From Mycobacterium sp. JS623 (GTDB taxonomy: Bacteria > Actinomycetota > Actinomycetes > Mycobacteriales > Mycobacteriaceae): a stretch of DNA of 64,000 nucleotides. The stretch covers positions 5,642,001-5,706,000 of the forward strand of contig NC_019966.1 in assembly GCF_000328565.1 (NCBI RefSeq). The letters are read 5' to 3'. The notes beneath the pieces are model-generated. The model searched no databases, was not told the DNA's origin, and saw only the letters and a program-made list of their open reading frames with translations. The position numbers and the translations under genes are program-made. Positions 22,556 through 32,286 of this stretch are shown one piece after another. Every line of letters starts with the position of its first letter. Position 1 is the first letter of the stretch.

Positions 22556-24658
22556 ATGGGCGCCGCAGTACATATCGGCCGCGTCGGGGGGCTAGCAGTC
22601 GCAATGGGCGTCGGAACGGCAGTCGCCACCGGCGTCGCGTCGGCCGACGACACCACCTCGAACCCACCGTCGCCTGATACTCAGGCGACCAGTGGGCAGA
22701 CCGAAACCACCACGACGAACACCAACACGCAGACCTCGACGGACCCGACGCACACGCCGGCCCCCACGGACCCGGACAAAGAAACCAAACCGGGGAGCAC
22801 GACGACGAACACGGTCACGGGCGGCGTCGTGGTGAGCGCCCAGACGAACACCGGCACAATGGGGACGACCGGGACGCCGGAAGCGACGCACACCGCAGAG
22901 GCAACGCCGACGCCTACGGCGACCGCCTCGCCCACACCGGCAACGCCGACGGCCCCCAAGACCGCAGAACCGAAACCGAAGCCAGCCAACGACAACCACC
23001 CGACGCCCAAAGACGATGTGCAGCAGGGCATTTCGCCAACTGCGCGCATAGCCCCAACGGTGGCAGATCCGCCTGCCGCTCTCCAGTCGGCGGATCCCGT
23101 TGCCGTATTCGCCGACGCGCGCACATTGGCCGCCGCCTCGCCCAAGATCTTGTCGCCGATGGTGGCCAGCCAGATCTCGTTGGTCGACACACCGCCGCCG
23201 ACCGCCGCCACACCCCCCGCGAATCCGCTGACGGCGATCACCAACCTGGTGACAAGCGTCATCAACGGCATGTTCAACCCGTCGGCGGGTGGGGTGCCGA
23301 CGGCACCGGCACTGTCACCGGTCATGTGGGGCCTGCTCGCATTCGCCCGCCGAGAATTCGACACGTTGCTGTCAGGAATAGGCCCAACCGAGGCCGAGGC
23401 TGATTTACCGGCTGCCCCACAAATGCGCAGCCTCGCTTTGGCAACTGCCGCAGTGACCCCGGGCAGGGTGGCGCCGGGGTTCCCGCTTCCCGGCGCACAG
23501 CTAAGCCCATCCACCCAGTTCGTCAACTGGGTGACCGGAAACTATTACAGCCTGGGCCCTAATCCCCAATACGACGGCCTCGACTGGCCCAATACCGCTC
23601 AGCGATACTCGGTGTGGGGCACAGACGTCGGGACCATGTGGGACAACGGCATTGCCGACAACCCGGCCACCCCGATCAACGAGCATCAGATCCTCATCGC
23701 GGTCGGCGATACCTTTAGCGGGCCCAATATGTCGGGCATCTGGCGACCCAACACCCTCTTCCGCAGCTCTGACCCCAACCTCGCCGACGGAATGGCGATT
23801 CCCGACGGCCAATGGTTCAACGGAAACATGTTCGGCGGAGCACCGTTGGGGCCGAACTCGACCACGGCGAGACAGAGCATCTTCCCCTCGGGCCTGCCCG
23901 CCGGGGTGACCCTTATCCCGACCGCAGGTGTCTCCATTCCCGTACCGGGCTCACAGTATGGCGCGGCACAGGTCCTGAGCTTCATGTCCGTGTCGCAATG
24001 GGGCGCACCCGGGCAATGGTCGACGAACTACTCCGCGCTGGCGTATTCGTTCGACAATGGGGAGAACTGGACTGTCGCACCGTCGTCAGTCCGCTACAAC
24101 CAGCCCTGGACCGGAAATCAGAACTTCCAGCAGTCGGCGTTTGTCCGTCCGGGCGACGGATACGTGTACGTATACGGCACCCCGAACGGGCGCCAGGGCG
24201 CTGCCTATATCTCACGCGTACATGAATTAGAAATTTTGGACCCGACCAAATACGAGTACTACAGCAAAGGCACGACCATGACACCGGCCGGGTGGTACAA
24301 GAACGACCCGACCAAGGCGACTCCGGTCTTCGGACAAGAAGCGGGCGCCTGCGGCGTCGCAAACGCGGGAAACACGGTCAGCGAGATGTCAGTGCAGTAC
24401 AACAAGCAGCTCAAGAAGTACGTTGTGCTGTACACCGACCAAAACAACAGCGTTGTGATGCGCACGTCGGATACCCCCGAGGGCACGTGGTCGGCGGCCA
24501 AAGTCGTGATGGGCCAGCAGAACGGTGGCATCTACGCGCCGATGATGCACCCGTGGTCTCCGTCCACAATGGGCACCGGAACCGACCTATATTGGAATCT
24601 GTCGCTGTGGTCGGAATACAACGTCATGTTGATGCGCACGGACCTCACTAAGGTTTAG
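22556..24658 (+). CDS. Secreted DUF4185 protein, candidate endo-D-arabinanase (GH183)
   Basis: A 700-residue exported protein; ATG 22556 has GGAGG nine bases upstream. A signal peptide (to about residue 30, ASADD) is followed by a Thr/Pro linker of about 140 residues. The C-terminal 350 residues form the DUF4185 domain: YSVWGTDVGTMWDNG, LIAVGDTFSGPNMSGIWRPN, SFDNGENWTV, NFQQSAFV and DLYWNLSLWSEYNVMLM. From memory, DUF4185 proteins of mycobacteria were shown to be endo-D-arabinanases (family GH183) that cut arabinogalactan and lipoarabinomannan. The Asp-rich loop DTFSG is likely part of the active site. A small secreted protein follows after four bases. Confidence 0.8.
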   Translation: MGAAVHIGRVGGLAVAMGVGTAVATGVASADDTTSNPPSPDTQATSGQTETTTTNTNTQTSTDPTHTPAPTDPDKETKPGSTTTNTVTGGVVVSAQTNTGTMGTTGTPEATHTAEATPTPTATASPTPATPTAPKTAEPKPKPANDNHPTPKDDVQQGISPTARIAPTVADPPAALQSADPVAVFADARTLAAASPKILSPMVASQISLVDTPPPTAATPPANPLTAITNLVTSVINGMFNPSAGGVPTAPALSPVMWGLLAFARREFDTLLSGIGPTEAEADLPAAPQMRSLALATAAVTPGRVAPGFPLPGAQLSPSTQFVNWVTGNYYSLGPNPQYDGLDWPNTAQRYSVWGTDVGTMWDNGIADNPATPINEHQILIAVGDTFSGPNMSGIWRPNTLFRSSDPNLADGMAIPDGQWFNGNMFGGAPLGPNSTTARQSIFPSGLPAGVTLIPTAGVSIPVPGSQYGAAQVLSFMSVSQWGAPGQWSTNYSALAYSFDNGENWTVAPSSVRYNQPWTGNQNFQQSAFVRPGDGYVYVYGTPNGRQGAAYISRVHELEILDPTKYEYYSKGTTMTPAGWYKNDPTKATPVFGQEAGACGVANAGNTVSEMSVQYNKQLKKYVVLYTDQNNSVVMRTSDTPEGTWSAAKVVMGQQNGGIYAPMMHPWSPSTMGTGTDLYWNLSLWSEYNVMLMRTDLTKV

Positions 24659-24662
24659 CAGT

Positions 24663-25139
24663 ATGCGAAGGACGGCGCTCGTCATCTTTGTGCTGACGGT
24701 CGCGGTGGGCGCACTGCCTGTCGCTTCCGCGGATCCCCCTGTGCCACAGGCGGATACGCCGTGTACATCCGACCTGTCCGGGGTGATGACCTGGCCGGCG
24801 AACGCATTGACCCCTCTGGCGTGTATCGACAACCGGTGGCGGGCCCTCACATCACCTCAACCGCCGAACGATCGGTGGCTGAGCGTCGGGCCGACGATCA
24901 CGCTGCACGGCGAAGGGCTGCGTAACCCCAACGTCGCATCGGGACAATGGACCGCCGTGCCGCAGGAGCCTGGCAGTCAGTGCCGGTCAGTCCAGCAGAC
25001 AGTCATTTCCCCCGGAGTAAAGAGTGCACCGCAGGTGTCCGAAGGCAGTCCCGGACAACAGCTTTCGCTGCAGTTGTTGCCTCGCCTCTTCTCGGTCGAG
25101 CTGAGCGGATACTGCCTGTGGACGCGTACCCCTAGTTAG
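24663..25139 (+). CDS. Small secreted cysteine-containing protein downstream of the DUF4185 gene
   Basis: A 158-residue protein with a clear signal peptide (MRRTALVIFVLTVAVGALPV, cleavage near ASA-DPP). The mature part has four cysteines (PCTSDL, LACIDN, SQCRSV, GYCLW) that can form two disulfides, and a repeated beta-like pattern. It begins four bases after the DUF4185 stop and is very probably in the same operon. It is not recognised; a carbohydrate-binding or accessory role for the presumed arabinanase is a guess. Confidence 0.65.
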   Translation: MRRTALVIFVLTVAVGALPVASADPPVPQADTPCTSDLSGVMTWPANALTPLACIDNRWRALTSPQPPNDRWLSVGPTITLHGEGLRNPNVASGQWTAVPQEPGSQCRSVQQTVISPGVKSAPQVSEGSPGQQLSLQLLPRLFSVELSGYCLWTRTPS

Positions 25140-25150
25140 GCCGCCGTGTC

Positions 25151-26020
25151 TTATTCCGCAAACGAGATTGTGGTATCGCTGCAGTTGGTCACCTCACGCC
25201 CTGGCGGAAAAGCCCGCGGGTCTGCGCCGGCGATGACTGTCTGCCTGTAGTACGCGCGCGTGGCGTCCGCCGAGCATTCGAAGGCGGCGTTCAACACGCG
25301 GAAGGTGGAGGAATCTGCGCCATCGATCACCTTGCCCATCCAGTAGATGCGATTCGCGTCGCGTGCATACGGGCCGTCGAGCGGACGAAAGGACGCCTCA
25401 TCGGCACCCACGACCGGGTCGGTGAAGTAGTAAACCCGGTGCGCGTCTTGCGCGTAGGCGCCCGCCAACACGCGGAATGTCGCCGGATCGGCATCGACGA
25501 TCGGGTTTCCGTTGACGTGAACGGTTCGACTGTCCTTCGTGAAGAGGTAATTATCGTTGCTCGAGACGATCGCGAAATGCATTGGATCGTTTGACAACAC
25601 GCCGCCGTCAGTCCAGTACACCGCGGTGCTGTCTTTCGACAGTCCGCCGTCGAGCAGCTCGAAGTGCGCGGGATCGTCGCTGATCGGCCGGTCCAGTTGG
25701 TAGACGTGGCTGCGGTCCTTGGCGAAGGTGCTGCGGTCAAGCACGTCGAAACTCGATGCGTCAGCGCCCGAAATCGGGTGGCCGTCGAAGTAGGCGTTGG
25801 CCTTGTCCTTCGCATAGGTGGTGTCAAACGCCTTGAACGACAGCGGATCAGCGCCCTGGATCTCGAACGCCTTACCCGGAAACGCGACCAGGTAGTAGAC
25901 CTTGTCGCCGCGGACGTGATAGCCGGCGGCATCGAATAGCGAGTTGGGTGGTTTGTTACTGCTGCACGCCGGCAACAACGCCACGACGACGAGGCACAGG
26001 GCCGCGATCGATCTGCGCAT
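25151..26020 (-). CDS. DKNYY-repeat lipoprotein
   Basis: A 289-residue lipoprotein with lipobox LLPACSS at about residue 19. The rest is about seven repeats of roughly 32 residues of the form ADPxSFxxLD, then YAKDxxxVYxxGxPI, the DKNYY family pattern found in surface proteins of unknown function. The protein would sit on the outer face of the cytoplasmic membrane. The last repeat contains extra cysteines (FECSADATRAYY, TNCSDT). It is followed upstream by the M15 peptidase gene (16 bases), on the same strand, so they may be co-transcribed. Confidence 0.8.
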   Translation of the reverse strand: MRRSIAALCLVVVALLPACSSNKPPNSLFDAAGYHVRGDKVYYLVAFPGKAFEIQGADPLSFKAFDTTYAKDKANAYFDGHPISGADASSFDVLDRSTFAKDRSHVYQLDRPISDDPAHFELLDGGLSKDSTAVYWTDGGVLSNDPMHFAIVSSNDNYLFTKDSRTVHVNGNPIVDADPATFRVLAGAYAQDAHRVYYFTDPVVGADEASFRPLDGPYARDANRIYWMGKVIDGADSSTFRVLNAAFECSADATRAYYRQTVIAGADPRAFPPGREVTNCSDTTISFAE

Positions 26021-26036
26021 GCGACGATCGAATCAC

Positions 26037-26693
26037 CTAATTCACCGGCGCATTGAGAATCGGGCGCTTCTGGTAAGCGTCGCTGGTGTCGAAATGCCAC
26101 CACTCGCCCTTGTAGACCGTCAACCCCCCCGCGGCCATCGCATCGCGCAGTCGCGCGCGGTTGGCCTGGGCGGCCGCGCTGACACCGTCGGTCGCGTAGG
26201 CGAGAGCGCACGGGGTGAAGTCGTCGAAGTCGGTACCCATGTCGACGGGACCGGCGGCGTCAGCAATGGTCACGTCGACAGACCGTCCCGCCTCGTGGCT
26301 GCGTGAGTACGGCCCCGGGCGGGCCACCCAGTTCGGGTCGGGCACCGCCTCGAACATTCGCACCTGCACGTCGTGTGGCCGATAGCAGTCCCAGAACTGC
26401 AGCACTTCGCCTTTCGGCCGCAACACCGCGGCGGCCGCGGCCAGGCCCTGGGCCATCGACTCGTGCACCAGGCAGCGAGCGTCAGCGGGGTAAAGCGGGA
26501 CGCCGACGAAATTGTTCGGCGTCGCGTATCGAAGGTCGATGATTGCGTCGGGCACTACGGTGCGCACGTCGATCAGCCCGGCCGCCCGCGCGGCGTCAGA
26601 CACCGGCGCCACCGGTGGTGCCGCGGATGCCCTGGCAGGAAAGCCGCAGCTGAGGCAGAAGATTGTCAGCACAAGGACTACAGGTACTCGCAC
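26037..26693 (-). CDS. Secreted D-Ala-D-Ala dipeptidase (M15D, VanX/DdpX-like)
   Basis: A 218-residue protein with a signal peptide (cleavage near ASA-APP). The zinc peptidase motifs are SRSHEAGRSVDVT (His and Asp ligands) and GEWWHFD (catalytic Glu and His ligand), with LQFWDCYRP upstream, as in family M15D. It should hydrolyse D-alanyl-D-alanine or similar peptides in the cell wall space; being exported, it more likely recycles wall peptides than gives glycopeptide resistance. The start ATG 26693 faces the P450 gene on the other strand, with 92 bases between. Confidence 0.85.
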   Translation of the reverse strand: MRVPVVLVLTIFCLSCGFPARASAAPPVAPVSDAARAAGLIDVRTVVPDAIIDLRYATPNNFVGVPLYPADARCLVHESMAQGLAAAAAVLRPKGEVLQFWDCYRPHDVQVRMFEAVPDPNWVARPGPYSRSHEAGRSVDVTIADAAGPVDMGTDFDDFTPCALAYATDGVSAAAQANRARLRDAMAAGGLTVYKGEWWHFDTSDAYQKRPILNAPVN

Positions 26694-26785
26694 GCGAAGA
26701 CCTCCAAAAAACAGGTATCCGCCTACGCTATCGGCCCCCGAGGTGCGGCCAGACCATGAAGGCGTCCCGAAACGAGGAGGCCAGC

Positions 26786-28015
26786 ATGAGCGCTGCCACC
26801 GTCAAGTGCCCGACAGTCTTCGAAGCCGACCTGCCAACCGTCTCCTACCAGGACGCCCCGAGCCCGCAGGCTGCGCACGAGGCTCTCAAGCGAGCGCGGG
26901 AGCAGTCGCCGATCGCGATGGGGCCGCAGGGGCCCGAGATTCTGCGATACGAGCTCGCGCACACTGCGCTGCGTGATCCTCGGATGTCCCCGCCGCCCGG
27001 GATGGGCCTCGAGACGCAGGGCATCACGTCAGGCGAACTGTGGGATCGGGTCAGCTCGTCCCTTCTGTGTATCAACGGTGAGGACCATGCCCGGTTGCGC
27101 CGACTGGTGTCCAAGGCCTTCACCCCTCGCTCGGTCGCGCGGCTGGACAAGACGATCACCGACATCATCACCGAGCTGACCGACCCGCTGATGGAGCATG
27201 GCCGCTCGGAGATCGTCGCCGACATCGCACGCCCCTATCCGGTTCCGGTGATCTGCGAGCTGCTCGGCGCTCCGCGACAGGATTGGCAGCTGTTCTCGGC
27301 CTGGGCCGACGACTTCTTCAAGACCTTCACCTGGAGGGCCGCCGAGTACGAGGCCGAAATCCTCAAGGCGTGGCGTGAACTCGACGACTACGTCGACGGC
27401 ATGGTGGCCGAACGGCGCAATTCGCCGACCGACGACCTGATTACCGGATTGATTCGTGCCGAGGACGAGGGCGACCACCTGAGCATGGCCGAACTGCGCA
27501 TGCTTGCCGGCGGCATTCTCATGGCGGGCACGGACACCACCCGCAACCAAGTGGCCGCTGCCATCGATGTGCTCTGCGATCATCCGGAGCAATGGGATCT
27601 GCTCGCCGAGCATCCGGAACTGGCGATGAAGGCGGTCGAAGAGCTGATGCGCTTCTACCCCGTCACCTTCGGCGTGATGCGGACGACGACCGACGACGTC
27701 GAATACGAGGGTGTGGTCATCCCGGCAGGGACGTTCGTCTGGGTCAACACGGCCGCCGCGAACCGGGACCCTGCGGTCTTTCAGGATCCGGATCGGCTCG
27801 ACATCACCCGCGAAGGGGCGCCGCCGATGCAGTCATTCGGCGCGGGGGCACACTACTGCCTCGGCGCGAACCTGGCCCGGCGCGAGATCGCCGAAGCCCT
27901 GACCGTGATGGCCCGCCGCATGCGCAACCTGCGCCGCGCCGGACCGGCGCCGTGGAAGCCGCTGGTCGCCATCAGCGGGCCTGCCACGCTGCCGGTGGAA
28001 TTCGACGCGGCTTGA
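26786..28015 (+). CDS. Cytochrome P450
   Basis: A 409-residue soluble P450. ATG 26786 has GAGGAGG nine bases upstream. The I-helix motif is GGILMAGTDTTRNQ, the ExxR motif is EELMRF, and the heme-binding loop is SFGAGAHYCLGANLAR. It will need a ferredoxin and a reductase from elsewhere, as no ferredoxin is adjacent. It lies 46 bases before xdhC on the same strand, but xdhC appears to have its own leaderless promoter. The substrate is not predictable from the sequence; the CYP family is not assigned. Confidence 0.9.
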   Translation: MSAATVKCPTVFEADLPTVSYQDAPSPQAAHEALKRAREQSPIAMGPQGPEILRYELAHTALRDPRMSPPPGMGLETQGITSGELWDRVSSSLLCINGEDHARLRRLVSKAFTPRSVARLDKTITDIITELTDPLMEHGRSEIVADIARPYPVPVICELLGAPRQDWQLFSAWADDFFKTFTWRAAEYEAEILKAWRELDDYVDGMVAERRNSPTDDLITGLIRAEDEGDHLSMAELRMLAGGILMAGTDTTRNQVAAAIDVLCDHPEQWDLLAEHPELAMKAVEELMRFYPVTFGVMRTTTDDVEYEGVVIPAGTFVWVNTAAANRDPAVFQDPDRLDITREGAPPMQSFGAGAHYCLGANLARREIAEALTVMARRMRNLRRAGPAPWKPLVAISGPATLPVEFDAA

Positions 28016-28048
28016 CCCAACGCTGAGCACCCGCATAGCCGGTGTGCC

Positions 28049-28054
28049 TAGACT
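28049..28054 (+). promoter_or_regulatory. -10 box TAGACT for a leaderless xdhC transcript
   Basis: TAGACT (TAnnnT) is separated by seven bases from GTG 28062, the spacing expected for a transcript that begins at its start codon. Confidence 0.4.
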
Positions 28055-28061
28055 TTTCAGC

Positions 28062-29183
28062 GTGCGCGACGTACTCGACGAACTGCTGACGGTCTGGCGT
28101 GCCGGCGGAACAGCGGGTCTCGCCACGGTCGTCCGCACCATCAAGTCCGCGCCGCGTCCGCCGGGCGCCACGATGGTGGTCTCCCCTGACGGCACTGTCG
28201 CCGGTTCGGTGTCCGGTGGCTGCGTCGAGGCCGCCGTCTATGAGCTCGCCAACGAGGTCGTCGACAGTGGGCGACCCGAACTGCATCGCTACGGGATCTC
28301 CGACGATGACGCCTTCGCCGTGGGTCTCACCTGCGGCGGGATCATCGACATCTTCGCAGAACCGGTGTCCCGCAACACTTTTCCGCAACTGCAGGCGATC
28401 GCCGACGATATCGCGGACCAACGCCCGACTGCCATCGCCACCGTGATCGCACATCCCGACCCCGACTGGCTCGGCCGGCGGCTGGTCGTCGGACCGCAGT
28501 CGGTGACGGGATCGTTGGGTTCTGCACGCGCCGACGACGCCGTCGCCGATGACGCGAAGGGCCTGTTGGCGGCCGGCCGCACCGCCGTGCTGTCGTACGG
28601 CCCCGACGGGCAGCGTCAGGAAGTGGGCATGGAGGTGTTCGTCGCCAGCCACGCTCCGCGGCCACGCATGCTGATCTTCGGAGCCATCGACTTCGCCGCG
28701 GCGCTCGCCCGCCAAGGAGCGTTTCTCGGATACCGCGTCACCGTGTGCGACGCCAGGCCCGTCTTCGCGACGCCGGCGCGATTTCCCGACGCCGACGAGG
28801 TCATCGTCGACTGGCCCGACCGCTACCTCACCGCACAGGCCGAGCAGGGCGCGATCGATGGCAGGACCGCGATCTGCGTGCTGACCCACGACCCGAAGTT
28901 CGACGTGCCCGTTCTGCAGGTGGCGGTGCGACTGCCCAAGGTGGACTACATCGGGGTGATGGGGTCGCGTCGCACCCACGACGACCGGATGAACCGACTG
29001 CGCGAGGTCGGACTGACCGACGCCGAGCTGGACCGCCTGGCCAGCCCGATCGGCCTCGATCTGGGCGCCCGCACCCCCGAAGAGACCGCGGTTTCGATAG
29101 CCGCGGAGATCATCGCACGCCGCTGGGGCGGTGGCGGCCGGCCATTGACCGAGGTCGACGGCCGAATCCACCACATTAATTAG
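28062..29183 (+). CDS. XdhC/CoxI-family molybdenum hydroxylase maturation factor
   Basis: A 373-residue protein. The N-terminal part has KSAPRPPGATMVVSPDG and GSVSGGCVEAAV, typical of XdhC/CoxI; the C-terminal part has a Rossmann fold (RMLIFGAIDFAAALARQG) and the motif GVMGSRRTHDDR. XdhC proteins bind molybdenum cofactor and help insert it, with its sulfur ligand, into molybdenum hydroxylases. The start at GTG 28062 is favoured by a leaderless promoter; GTG 28044 is possible. It precedes the large subunit gene by 75 bases and fits the job of its maturation factor. Confidence 0.85.
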   Translation: MRDVLDELLTVWRAGGTAGLATVVRTIKSAPRPPGATMVVSPDGTVAGSVSGGCVEAAVYELANEVVDSGRPELHRYGISDDDAFAVGLTCGGIIDIFAEPVSRNTFPQLQAIADDIADQRPTAIATVIAHPDPDWLGRRLVVGPQSVTGSLGSARADDAVADDAKGLLAAGRTAVLSYGPDGQRQEVGMEVFVASHAPRPRMLIFGAIDFAAALARQGAFLGYRVTVCDARPVFATPARFPDADEVIVDWPDRYLTAQAEQGAIDGRTAICVLTHDPKFDVPVLQVAVRLPKVDYIGVMGSRRTHDDRMNRLREVGLTDAELDRLASPIGLDLGARTPEETAVSIAAEIIARRWGGGGRPLTEVDGRIHHIN

Positions 29184-29258
29184 ATGAGACAATCGGGGTG
29201 GAAATGTCGCTCTCGCGTACGATAACGTGACTCTCAGGCATTCGAGGGGAGTGAATGG

Positions 29259-31589
29259 GTGACTGAAACGGTCGTGGCCCGGTATGCGGGCGCCCGCGTT
29301 CCTCGCGTCGAGGACAACCGGCTTCTCACCGGTCGCGGCACTTTCGTCGACGACGTCACCAGGCCCGGGCTGTTGCACGCCTGCTTCGTACGCAGCCCGT
29401 TCGCGCGCGCAAAGCTGGGTGGCATCGACGCCACCGCCGCCCTCGCACTGCCCGGGGTTCGCGCGGTGCTGACGGCGGCCGACATCAATCGGGACGTCAA
29501 AGAGGCGTGGCACGCCGTCGCGGGTAAGGACATCCCGGACACCCCGCGCCCGCCGCTGGCCGAGGGTGAGGTCAAGTTCGTCGGCGATCCGGTGGCGTTG
29601 GTTATCGCCGAGAGTCGCTACCTCGCCGAGGACGCCGTCGAGTTGGTCGAAGTCGACTACGTGCCGCTGCCTGCCATCGCCGACTTCACCCGCGCATTCG
29701 GCGGCTCTGCCGCCGGTGTTCCAGTCGTCCACGAGGCCTATCCCGACAACGTCGCGGGCGGCATGGGCGGCGCACCACCGGATGAGGAAACGTTCGCGTC
29801 GGCTGCGCATGTCGCCGAAGCCAATGTGTATCAACAGATTTATGCACCGGTGCCGATTGAGACCCGCGGCATGGTCGTCGAGTGGGAGGCCTCGTCGGAG
29901 GAACTGACGGTGTGGGCGTCCACCCAGACTCCGCACGAGTTGCGGGCGTTCGCCGCGCGGCTGCTCGGCATCCCGGCCCAGGGCGTGCGAGTCATCATGC
30001 GCGACACCGGCGGTGGGTTCGGCCAGAAGGTCGTCCCGATGCGGGAGGACATGTGCATCCTGCTGGCCGCGCGCAAGGTGCCGTTCGCGCTGAAGTGGAT
30101 CGAGGACAGGCGCGAGAACTTGATGTCGGCCGGCCAGGCGCGCCACGTCGACGGTAAGGCCAGGATGGCATTCGACGAGGAGGGCAACATCCTCGCCGCC
30201 GACATCGACTTCGTGTATGACATCGGTGCGTATCCGACGCCATACCCGGTGCTGACCACGGCGGCTGTCGGGATGTTCTTTCCCGGGCCGTACCGCGTTC
30301 CCAAGGCGAGCTTCAACTACAAGACGGTGTTCTCGAACACGGCAGGGCTGGCGGCCTACCGTGGGCCCTGGCAGTACGAAACCCTCACGCGGGAAATCCT
30401 TCTCGACATCGCCGCGCGCAAGATGAACATGGATCCCGTCGAGCTGCGGCGGCGCAACATCCTGCGCGGCGACGAGATGCCGTACTTCAATCCCAATGGC
30501 ATGCCCTACGACCATGTCGCGCCTGCGGACACCTTCGAGCAGGCGGTGAAAATCCTTGACCACGAAGGGTTTCGTCGCGAGCAGCGAGAAGCCCTCGAGC
30601 ACGGCCGCTATCTCGGGCTCGGGTTCTCGGCATACATCGAGCCGACGGGCGCGGCGACCGGTCACCTCGCGACCGAGGGCGCGACCATTCGGATGGAGCC
30701 AACAGGCAAGATCAACGTCTACGTCAACGGCGGGTCGACAGGCAACAGCATCGAAACCACGGTCGTGCAGCTGACGGCAGATGCGCTGGGCGCCAAAATC
30801 GAAGACGTCTCCACGATCCAGGGCGACACCGCGGTGACGCCGTACGGCGCCGGCACGCAGGGCAGCCGGTCGGGTCCGATGACGGCGGGTGCGGTTCACG
30901 AGGCAGGCGGCATGCTGCGCAAGCAGATCGTGGCGATGGCCGCCCATCGACTCGGTGTCGAAGAGGCCGACATCGAGCTGAGTGGCTCCAAAGCTCTTGT
31001 CCGCGAAGACCCGTCGAAGAACGTGAGTTTCGCCGATATCGCGTATCGGTCGTATTACGAGCCGCAGCAGTTGCCACCAGGGATGGCGGCCACGCTGGAG
31101 GCGACCGCGCGCTTCACCTCTCAGGCAATGATCCACTGGGCGAACGCCACTCATGCCTGCACGTGCGAGGTGGACGTCGAGACCGGACACGTCACGCTGA
31201 CGCGCTACATCGTCAGCGAGGACGTCGGCGCGATGATCAACCCCAACGTGGTCGAGGGCCAGATCGCGGGCGGCACAGTGCAGGGCATCGGCGGTGCGCT
31301 GCTGGAGAACATGGTTTACGACGACGACGGAAACCCGCTGTCCTCAACGTTTGTCGACTATCTGCTGCCGACCGCCACCGAGGTGCCGCCGATTGAGTAC
31401 GGCCACGTCGAGATCCCAGGGCCGGGCATCGGCGGCTACAAGGGTGTCGGCGAGGGCGGCGCCATCGGCTCGACTCCCGCGGTGATCAATGCGATCAACG
31501 ACGCGTTGGCCCCACTCAGTGTCACACTCACCCGCCTACCCGCCAGCCCCGCTGCGATCGTCGAACTGATCGAGCAGGCCACGAAGTGA
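29259..31589 (+). CDS. Molybdenum hydroxylase large (Mo-binding) subunit
   Basis: A 776-residue protein of the xanthine dehydrogenase/CoxL family, start GTG 29259. The N-terminal a/b hammerhead domain has RVEDNRLLTGRGTFVDDV. Molybdopterin-binding segments include DTGGGFGQKV and GTQGSRSG; the catalytic Glu lies in GVGEGGAIGSTPA. The active-site loop reads AYRGPWQYE. Form I CO dehydrogenase has AYxCSFR and form II AYRGAGR, so neither fits and CO oxidation is unlikely. The enzyme should hydroxylate an unknown carbonyl, heterocycle or aldehyde. The downstream genes give the CoxG-like, FAD and 2Fe-2S subunits in a compact operon. Confidence 0.9.
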   Translation: MTETVVARYAGARVPRVEDNRLLTGRGTFVDDVTRPGLLHACFVRSPFARAKLGGIDATAALALPGVRAVLTAADINRDVKEAWHAVAGKDIPDTPRPPLAEGEVKFVGDPVALVIAESRYLAEDAVELVEVDYVPLPAIADFTRAFGGSAAGVPVVHEAYPDNVAGGMGGAPPDEETFASAAHVAEANVYQQIYAPVPIETRGMVVEWEASSEELTVWASTQTPHELRAFAARLLGIPAQGVRVIMRDTGGGFGQKVVPMREDMCILLAARKVPFALKWIEDRRENLMSAGQARHVDGKARMAFDEEGNILAADIDFVYDIGAYPTPYPVLTTAAVGMFFPGPYRVPKASFNYKTVFSNTAGLAAYRGPWQYETLTREILLDIAARKMNMDPVELRRRNILRGDEMPYFNPNGMPYDHVAPADTFEQAVKILDHEGFRREQREALEHGRYLGLGFSAYIEPTGAATGHLATEGATIRMEPTGKINVYVNGGSTGNSIETTVVQLTADALGAKIEDVSTIQGDTAVTPYGAGTQGSRSGPMTAGAVHEAGGMLRKQIVAMAAHRLGVEEADIELSGSKALVREDPSKNVSFADIAYRSYYEPQQLPPGMAATLEATARFTSQAMIHWANATHACTCEVDVETGHVTLTRYIVSEDVGAMINPNVVEGQIAGGTVQGIGGALLENMVYDDDGNPLSSTFVDYLLPTATEVPPIEYGHVEIPGPGIGGYKGVGEGGAIGSTPAVINAINDALAPLSVTLTRLPASPAAIVELIEQATK

Positions 31590-31599
31590 GGACGCAAAC

Positions 31600-32286
31600 G
31601 TGGAACTGAACAACGAATTTCGGGTCGCGGTGCCTGCGGCGAAGACGTGGGAGGTGCTCACCGACGTCGAGCGCGTCGCCCCGTGCCTGCCCGGCGCCAC
31701 CCTGCTGACGGTCGACGGTGACGAGTTCACCGGCGCGGTGAAGGTCAAGGTCGGGCCGATCACCGTGTCCTACAAGGGAAACGCGGCGTTCCTGGAAAAG
31801 GACGCGGCGGCGCAGCGAGTGGTGCTGAAGGCCAACGGCAAGGAGACAAGGGGCAACGGCAGCGCGGCCGCGGTCGTCACCGCACAGCTCAAGGACGAAG
31901 GCGACGCCACCAGCGTGGTGATCACCACGGACCTGACGATCTCCGGCAAGGCCGCTCAGTTCGGCCGCGGCGTGCTTGGCGAAGTGGCCGGCAATCTGAT
32001 CGCGCAGTTCGCCAGGGCGCTCGAGGCGGACATCCTGGGCGGGTCGCAACCGGCCGCGCCAACCACCACCGCCGCGCCGACAGCCGAAACCCTCACGGCG
32101 GCTGGCCAACCTGCCGCTGCCGAGTCCATCGATCTGCTCAAGGTGGTCGCCGTACCGATGGCGAAGCGGTTCGCGCCCGCGTTGGCCGCGCTGGCGGCAG
32201 GTGGGGTGATCGGCTTCCTGTTGGGCCGCCGGCGAAACCGTCGCTCCGACGACCTTCTGGATGCGCTGTCGCGGCTGGTGTCATGA
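31600..32286 (+). CDS. CoxG-like SRPBCC protein with C-terminal membrane anchor
   Basis: A 228-residue protein, GTG 31600 with GAGGA upstream. Residues 1-145 form the SRPBCC/CoxG domain (FRVAVPAAKTWEVLTDVERV, CLPGATLL, GPITVSYKGNAAF). A linker of Ala/Thr/Pro leads to a C-terminal transmembrane helix (ALAALAAGGVIGFLLG) and a basic end. In carboxydotrophs CoxG attaches CO dehydrogenase to the membrane; the same role for this hydroxylase is likely. It overlaps the FAD subunit gene by four bases (ATGA). Confidence 0.85.
   Translation: MELNNEFRVAVPAAKTWEVLTDVERVAPCLPGATLLTVDGDEFTGAVKVKVGPITVSYKGNAAFLEKDAAAQRVVLKANGKETRGNGSAAAVVTAQLKDEGDATSVVITTDLTISGKAAQFGRGVLGEVAGNLIAQFARALEADILGGSQPAAPTTTAAPTAETLTAAGQPAAAESIDLLKVVAVPMAKRFAPALAALAAGGVIGFLLGRRRNRRSDDLLDALSRLVS

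Noticed and set aside
27972..31190. 1072-residue leftward open frame
   Set aside because: It is antisense to P450, xdhC and the hydroxylase large subunit, is Arg/His-rich and has no domain; long antisense frames are usual in high-GC DNA.
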